A DNA stretch of 42,618 nt. It comes from Saccoglossus kowalevskii. Lineage: Eukaryota > Hemichordata > Enteropneusta > Harrimaniidae. The notes below the pieces were generated by a model. The model did not search any database. It was not told the DNA's origin and was given only the letters and a program-made list of their open reading frames with translations. Location: contig NW_003148769.1 in NCBI RefSeq assembly GCF_000003605.2, positions 1-42,618 of the forward strand, in the 5' to 3' direction. The translations under genes and the position numbers were made by a program. Shown one piece after another: positions 29,301-38,300 of this stretch (the first letter of the stretch is position 1; each line of letters begins with the position of its first letter).

Positions 29301-32300
29301 GGCATACCGTGGTGTGTTTAGAGAGACACAAAACGTCAGAAGCTTTGGGATTGACTTTGAGGGGTACGGAAAAGCATCTTTATGTGGGTTCTGAAGGGAC
29401 AACAGCTGACCCTGGGTAGGTTAATAGAGGGATACACAAAATGTGTCCTTGCGAGGTTTAAAGAGATACATAGCAAGCACCCTTGAATGGGCTAAAAGGG
29501 ATACACAACAGGGATAAACAACCCAATAACAATAACATCCTAACACATTTTTTTTTCAACCAACCCATTAATTTAAATAAAAATACAATGATCATACCAC
29601 ACATTGAATACTGAGAAAAAAAAAGATATGCGTTCTGTTTTAAAGAAATGCTTGTTGAGTATTTCTCAAAAGTTACTACACGTTTCCAAGAAGAAACACC
29701 TCCCCAATCCTATTTTTAATCCATATAAACATTAGCACACAATTAACAGATTAAAATGGCACCAGCTATTAAGCGACAAATAAAAATAACCACTGCATAC
29801 AAATAACTTAACAAGAATTAACTCACTGTTGCAGCTCACTTAGTCTCTCATGGAAAAAGTCAGAGTGACACAGTTGTTAAAATCAATTTATTTCTCCCCG
29901 GACTGAAAACTGATCTGCCTCTAAGTGTTACGCGATAACCCGTAGTCAGTCAGCGGAACGACTTTGAATGATGCCCTTGTATGGATGGATGCACGAATTG
30001 AAATACATTTTGCGTAAGGTTCCAAATGACTTGTATTTCGAAAAAAATGTGTAACCAATCAAAAGGTACTTGCAACATTCGAAAGTAAATTAGGTTGACC
30101 CCCTAACTCCCAATTAAAAAAATTGTGTATGCTTTTCAGTAAGTTGATTCACAAATAAGAATTATTGTTGACTTTAATCCTCTGAGTGTCAATTTCAACT
30201 TTTGTAATCATTTTAATAAACCTACAAAAATTTTTCATAATTTTTCCAAAATTTTGATCACGGCTTGTAGCCAAACAGAAATCATGGTCACTTGTACCAA
30301 AATTATAAAAAAACAATTTTGAAAATTACATAAAAACAGACAAAATGCATTAAAATCCGGGAAAAATTATAGTGCTCAAAGTGTTATGCAAATTTGACAG
30401 CAGCAAGATACCAGAAGACAAAATTGTATGTACTTGTTTTTATACTATACATTACAACAAATAACCCGATACTGTTACAAAGTTGGTAAACGAATAAGAA
30501 TAACACTGTATCAAGTTACTGAAAGTTGAATTTTTTAAATTGTTTGTGTATTTTTATAATTGTAATTATTAAGGTATTTGCGCTATTTATAGTGTGTATT
30601 TGTTTATGTTAATGATGGAAGCATGTCGTTCGCCAAGATACTGAAAACATTCATTTTTTAAAGGCCCAATTCACTTGCTTCGGGTAAGTGTGAATTGGAG
30701 GTGTGGCTATGCTAATGAGTGTTGTTAATCACTTGCACAGCCTATGACGCATCCTGTTTCAGCTGTCCAACATCACGTGACTTTGATTGACAGTAGTTAA
30801 TTATTCAAGATTAGTAGCGCGTCCCTTTCCTCGGTTCGTGTTTTTGACTTTTATTCGCTAAAATCTCAGCTCGTACACTATTTATTGTCATAAATACTAC
30901 ACACAGTCACTGCTGTGGTATTCATAGTCACATGCATGCCCTTTGGCACAACATAATCGACCTGTAAGTTTGAGAAAACATGTCTTTATCAGAGCTTGGC
31001 TGGAGCTGTTTACTACAGCGTGACAAGCAAGGAAATAATCCCTATTGTTTAGGAGCGTATTTATAGTATACCTGGGCCTTTAAGAGACAAAGTTTCAAAA
31101 ATGTTGCGAGTCAGTGAATTTTGCAAAATTTTGTAATAGTAGAAATTTTTCTGGAGTCCTATGACTTTTGCAAAGTTTGTTTTCACAAATGCCATAACCA
31201 TGAAAGTGTGAAAATTTATCACAGTGAAAATTAGCGGTTTACGACACGTCATATTTGAGTAATACAGTATCAATGTAGTTGTCGCTTTACATGCACCGAT
31301 ATAATCCTTTTCTCGTAGAGCAAATGCACTACTGTAAAATACTTTATTTTTCGCTTGGAATTAATTTTCACTAAAAAAATGATTCAGTGAAAATAAAATC
31401 CAGCGAATATACCTTTTTTTCTATATTTTACATTCAACTCGTCAGAAATTTGTGAAAATAAATTCCATACAAAACGCCCAAAAAGTCTTTTCAGCGAAAA
31501 TGAATTCCAGCTAAGATAAAGTATTTTACAGTAATTTAATACTGTAGTACTTTAAAATAAAATTATTTGTAGTAAAAAATATTTTTTGGAAGTAAATTTT
31601 ACCCACAATGCACTGACATTATGTCATAGATAAATTAGATGTTATACATTACCATGATTATCTTTGAACTTCTTGTGTTGTATGTATCTTTCAAATAGAT
31701 TGCGAAGACAAACGATTGGTATATCCATGGAACGCTTAATCACCTGCATTGTTATCTGAAAGCAAATAATCAACATTGTCATAAGACAGATGCCCTCACA
31801 GTTGAGAGTATGTCTGTAACTCAGATTGAGGCTAATTGGTCTACTGTGCAACAATTGCTGTAAACGACTAAGCTTTTCACTACCGGACTTTCTCGCCCAA
31901 ATTGACTGCACTTTTTTTTTTTATATTCCACAAAATCTCTGGAAATGAACTCTTATTTTAGACAAAATTTTAGTCAATTTTCAGTTTTTACTCAAAAAAA
32001 AAATCGGCTATTTTGGTTCCAATCTTCTGAAGGAAAGTGCAGACTACTGTGGAATACTTTATTTTCGCTGGAATTAATTTTCGCTGAAAAGGCTTTTTGG
32101 GCGTTTTGCTTGGAATTTATTTTCACTGATTTTTCATGAGTTTAATGTGAAATATAGGAAAAAAAGTATATTCGCTGGATTTTATTTTCACGGAATCATC
32201 CCTTCAGCGAAAATAGCGAAAATAAATTCCAAGCGAAAATAAAGTATTCTACAGTATAACAGGAATTTGTGATTAAATGAGGGAACTGGTGGTGAAAAGG

Positions 32301-35300
32301 TTAATTTCACAAGAGATAGCATTTTACGATTCCTTGTATTTTCTTTTCATTGCCAAAGCCCTCGCATAGTTAAACAAATATTTCTAGTATCAAAATTTTC
32401 AATACACATACACAAATAGTAAATAAGTCCAAACTAGTTTTGGAACTTCATTTGATCTTCTGAAAAATTCTTAATGATATCATTCATATAGTATAAATTT
32501 AATATTAGTACTCATTAATATAGGTATTATATAGGTATTATATATTAATTTCCACGTTGGAGAATTTGTCCAAATTATTTTATCTACCCCCGGTACTTTC
32601 ATGTACAAATGAAAATAAAATTGATACTTTATCAATAATAATATTAAAATAACTTTTTACCCCGAACATCTATGAGTTTTCTAAAATTAGTCTGAACAAG
32701 CCATGCATGGCACAGTCCCTGTTAGTTATCAAATTTAAGTTATATAGTTTTGACTATAGTAATATAGATTGAGCTTAAACATGTCAGAGATATGAATTAA
32801 GAAGCTGATGCTTGATTATGATAATTTTCTTACATTGAAATGATTGACATTCAGTCATCTGATCGTTAAACGAGTACTTGTCCATACAGTAATTAACATG
32901 TGTCACATGAAGTGCAACGTCGCTGTAAAACGTGATTGCAATCACCCAAAGAATATCATAATTTTTTTTTAAATTAAAACAGAAGCCATTTGACAATCTT
33001 CAATCTGATACTTGTGCATATGTGCGACATGATGTATAATAAAGATAATTTATTGCATCCTTAGAAATACAGTGTTTCCATCAGTTTATAGCAACAAAAG
33101 TAAGATATTAAAAAACAAAATAACAAAATAACTATATATAAAGTTTGAACATGATCAGTCAAAGCACGTCAGATATTGCTCTGGAACAGCATTCATAAAA
33201 ACAAAATGACCGTCGCCACAAATTGATATGAATCAAGGTCCAATAATGTTCAATGTATGTACCAAGTTTGAACAAAATCCAGCTGTAAAGCCGAGATCAA
33301 GTTCTGGAATGCCAGAGCACACAAATGGCCACCTTTCAGCCATCTTGAATCAGATCATGAAACAAATTGATGTGCATATGTATAATGTTATCTATGATGT
33401 AGGTATGTTAAGTTTGAATGTAATCAGTCGAGGCATGTCTAACATATAGGCACTACCACACAAACACACATTTTGGTCAATCCACAATTCCAGTTTTTGA
33501 GCGGGGTCTGAACAGTGACTAAATATCTGTGCAATATAAAGTTGTACTATGGGATACCTTTTATTTACAGCCCTCGACAAATGAAGTTGTATGTGCTATA
33601 TATCAAATATAACCAGGGTGGAATCTTGGGATGTCAGAGCCAAGCGAAATAGAACGTGATTTACCATGATTAAAGCCAAGAGGACAAGAGACGAGACTTA
33701 CTATATGAAGATCTTCAGATATCTTGTTATTCTTGAGGGCGTCTCCCAAAATATCGAGATTCTTCTTCTGATCTTGAAGACTCAATTTGATGTTCTCGAC
33801 GTCAATTCGCTGGTCTTGCATACCGCGATTGGCCATCATTATTTTGCTTTTCTGTATAATATACATGGTAACAAAGTTAAATTGAATGTTGTTTAAATTT
33901 CAATTTATTTTGAGATTCAGAGAATAGCTCTTAACATGTGGTGACCATTGTGAATTGCATTTTATGTCTCGCTTTCAGGTTCCCTGCAATGCTAAGATAC
34001 ATATGATTCAACAGATGCATTCCATCAATGCAAAAACAAGGCTGGGAACGCGAAAGGTCAGCAATAGTTGCCGCATGATAAGAACGAACTCAGTTGTCTT
34101 AAATTTAGCTTAGGTCAAAATGGCAACAAGCATTTAAATTTAGCTTAAGTTAAAATGGTACCAAGCATTATGAGACTAATTAATTGCCATATTTTGGGTG
34201 TAAAACACTAAATTTAACAGAAAATACTTAGACCCTTCGTCTGAAATGATTGAACCAAATTTAGTACATTTTGAAAAAGTACCAGCAAATTGCTGATGTC
34301 CAGAGAGCACAAAAATCACTTGGGCTTAGTGTGAATACTGCATTTCTTCCACAGCAATAGGTCACTTTCATGACCCCTAAAGGTCACACATCCTGGTACT
34401 TTCATTGGTATGACTGCATCACAAACATGTACAGTTGGTGCACTTTAATGTGACTTTTTGGTCCTGACAGAAATATTTTACTCTAGCTGAAACAAATCAA
34501 GTCTGGGAAATTTCAATAAAATAAATTCATTTTCGATTTTGATAAAAATGAAAGTACCAGGATGTTTGACCTTTAACGATCATAAATGTGTTCGTTTTAA
34601 TACGAGATCATAAATGTGTTCGTTTTAATACCAGAAATTTATGTAAGTGCTCATAATAAAGTAAATAGAGACATAAAAGAGATGTAATGCGCGCGTGAAG
34701 AGGAACTTACAGCGTGTCTGGAATTCTGTTTAAGTTTCTTGAGTGCTTGGTCATGGGTGTGTCCTAACTGAGCCATGGCGACTCTCAGATGCTGGAGTTG
34801 CACGTCTCTGTTCTTTATTTCATCAGTCATTTCTTTACGACTGTCAAAATAACAATACATTGTAGATGAATTAAACGAAAATCACAAAATCAGCTTTTTA
34901 ACATAAAATAGTTTACATCCTCATATTTTATAAATATCTGAATTTCACCAATATTTCTGGAAATGAATTCTAATTTTGGAACCAACAGACAAAAATTTTC
35001 AGTTTTTATTCAAAAAAAATGGCAATTTTTGTTCCAAAAGTGTGGATTATAAAACCAGACTATTTGTGAGTTTGGGATGAAAAGGGGGAACTGGTGGTGA
35101 AAAGGTTAAATCATGATCCTGAGCACTACGTCATGTTATTATTTATTCATGAAGATGATCGATTCGGACAAACAAATAAGGAAACACAAACTGAAATAAC
35201 GACAGACATATTTAAAACTGCACCAGGGTTTTGTTCTGGCGATAAATTTCCCCACGATTGATAGCAAATTACCAAAAAGTCACAGTGAATTTTTGGATTA

Positions 35301-38300
35301 AAAATGTCTTTATCGACTACACACGTCATCCTCATTTAATTTATAACAAATTCTACATTTATGTCAAATCTAGTTTTAGTATGGTCTCAAAATTGTGACA
35401 AGCACTGTTTCAATATAATTTTTATAAAAATCACAAACAGGATTGAATTGAAAGACAATGTTCAGATACTACTTACACAACGGCCAGTTCTCGCTGAGTC
35501 GTATTACTACTAATGATCATATTCTTATAGCGTTCTAACAGAGACTGGTACTTCTCCTCCTAAAAAAGAAATGAAACACACAATGAAGATTATAGCCAAT
35601 GAGAGAAAATTCAACAGGGCAAGAATCGGGTCATACAACAGAATGATAGACAAGTAGCCTGTCGGCTGAGATAGCTCCGCTGTTAGCAATGAATAAATAT
35701 TTGTAAATAATACAAGGTTAATGCGATAATACCGTTATATTTGCTCTATTAGAAGCCTATACACTTACGTAAATAACAGAGGTGTGTCTGTGTTTCCGAA
35801 AAATAAGTCGCAAAGAATGCACGAAGACAGTGCAAGTACACAGGTGTTGTTTTCACCATGCACTGTCGCGTACTTAATCCATATACTGGTAGTAAAATTC
35901 AGTCTGTGCATTTCAGATTACAAATGTACTAATCAATCCTATGACAGCCATCATTTCTACCACCAAAAAAATATTCATATATTTTTCTGTAATTTCAATA
36001 ATAATAACATCCTTGCTACCGTTTCTTACTGTAGTCAGCTTGTTGTGGTACAAAGTATTATTATGAGTTACAACCTGATTAGCAATCACACTAGCAAGGT
36101 ACGTGTACCCTGATTGGTTAGATGGTAATGTGTTAGGGTTGGGTAACCAATCAGAGGCACTAATACACTCACTTTAAAAATGAAAAATATCAGTTTGATT
36201 TTATCATCACTTGAGAATAAATAATAAATGCTGTAGTCTCTCGGTTATGAATCAGAGTAGAAAATATAAGAACATACAAAAAAATTGAATTACTACTCAC
36301 ACTAATTCGCTTCGTCTCAGCAAGTAGGATTTCAAACGCACCAACTTCTTCTTTAGACTGGAATATAGTAATATCAAAATAATTAGTTATTTTTTGTTTT
36401 TTTATCATTTTTCTACACTACCACTACTTTTTACAGATATACTATGTCTTTCCTTAGAACTTCTTGTCAGAGGTGTATGTGACTATCTTTGTGTTATAAC
36501 TGCATTATAGAAATGTAATGCACTATCTTGTAGTTAACCAGGGCCAGGCATACACAAGCACTTGCAGACCTTGCCCAAGTTCAAAGTCAAACTTGTTAGT
36601 GAATAAATCCAGTCACAGCCCTTCTCATCGCAAACTTACTCAGTGTGACCTGTCAACCCTTTTTGGTGTTCAACCCCGGGTTGGATTTGAACTTGGGTCT
36701 ATCAATCACGGGTCTGCAGCAACAACCACTACGACATCAGTGATAATTGTGCACACAGTTTTTAATACAGTTCCAGGATACATTACGAGTGGACGTATTC
36801 AGTACTAATTCAGATATTATGTGATCTGATACCTTGTTAAGTTTCTCCGTGAGTTGTTCAATCTGTTGCCTGGCTCTCAGCACTCGACTGTCTTGAGTTG
36901 GATGGTCATCATCCACATCGATATGACTACCCCTCTTCGCCAGCTGGCCCTCTTTCAACTCAATTCTCTGTTATCATACGAAAAACACAAGATAACTACA
37001 AGTATTTGATTTATAAGGTTAAGAATACGAGTATGAGCTGTATACTGCCTTCTGGTGATAACAAATCACAATTATATGGTATTTGTTTTTATATACAACA
37101 GTTGATAAAAAGTCTAAAATTCCACAAATGAATAAAAAATCAACAATCTTACCTTATTTATCATTGCCTGAGAAACTTTAAATTCCAGAGCAACCATTAC
37201 TGAAAACGATAACAATAAGATGAGAAATACAAGTACTGTCACATTTATAAATATTCTGTATGGAGTAAAATGTGGCCTATACTGCCCTCATGAGGTGAGA
37301 AATGTGTAAGATCATTGGAACAATTTGAGTTAACCCTTTCACCACCAGTTCACTCTTTTCATCACAAATTTACAAAATAGTCTTGTTTATAGTTAGCACT
37401 TTCTTTCAGAAGATTGTGATAAAAATAGCCAAATTTCCTGAGTGTAAACTGACTCAAATATGCCTGTTGGATCCAAAATTAGGATTCATTTCCAGAAATA
37501 TTGAAGAATATAAGAAAAAAAGAAAGTCTGGTGGTGAAAACGTTAAACCAACCTCAATAGTAGACGTAACACTGAGAGACACATTGACTATCAATAGAAG
37601 ATGTAATTAATTTTCAATTTATTCCATCATAAATCGCTATATATGTGGCAGAGTTATCAAAACTTATCATAAACAAATTATTACTGAGCAGTCTAACATG
37701 CATGGGGTTGCTAGGTTACTTTAGTAGGAACTAGTAAATGAGACAACTGGATTGGCTATAATAAATCAAGCAGTGTTCCACGATGTGCCACAAAGCCAAT
37801 CATATTCTGGTTGATACACCTTCAAGGGGCTTTGAGTTTGAGGAAACAAGGTTTTCAAACATATGTATTAACGATTCCAGCTTCGTAACGACATTTCAAA
37901 ATTGAGTTTTGAACTTGACTTACATTCAATAGCTAAACCGGATACAGTGCTCATCATTGACTTGGTGTCTTGTGGTAGCTATAATGAAATAAATGATACA
38001 TTAAAATCTTGGAATAGAATAGAATAGAATAGAATAACAGTTCTCGAATGAATAAATGATACATTATAATCTTAGAATAGAATAGAATAGAATAGAATAG
38101 AATAGAATAGAATAGAATAGAATAGAATAGAATAGATAAATAAATAAATAAAACATAGAATGATACATAGAATGATACATAGAATAGAATAGAATAGAAT
38201 AGAATAGAATAGAATAGAATAGATTATAGAATAGAATAGAAATTCACACATAGAATAGAATAGAATAGAATAGAATAGAATAGAATAGAATAGAATAGAA

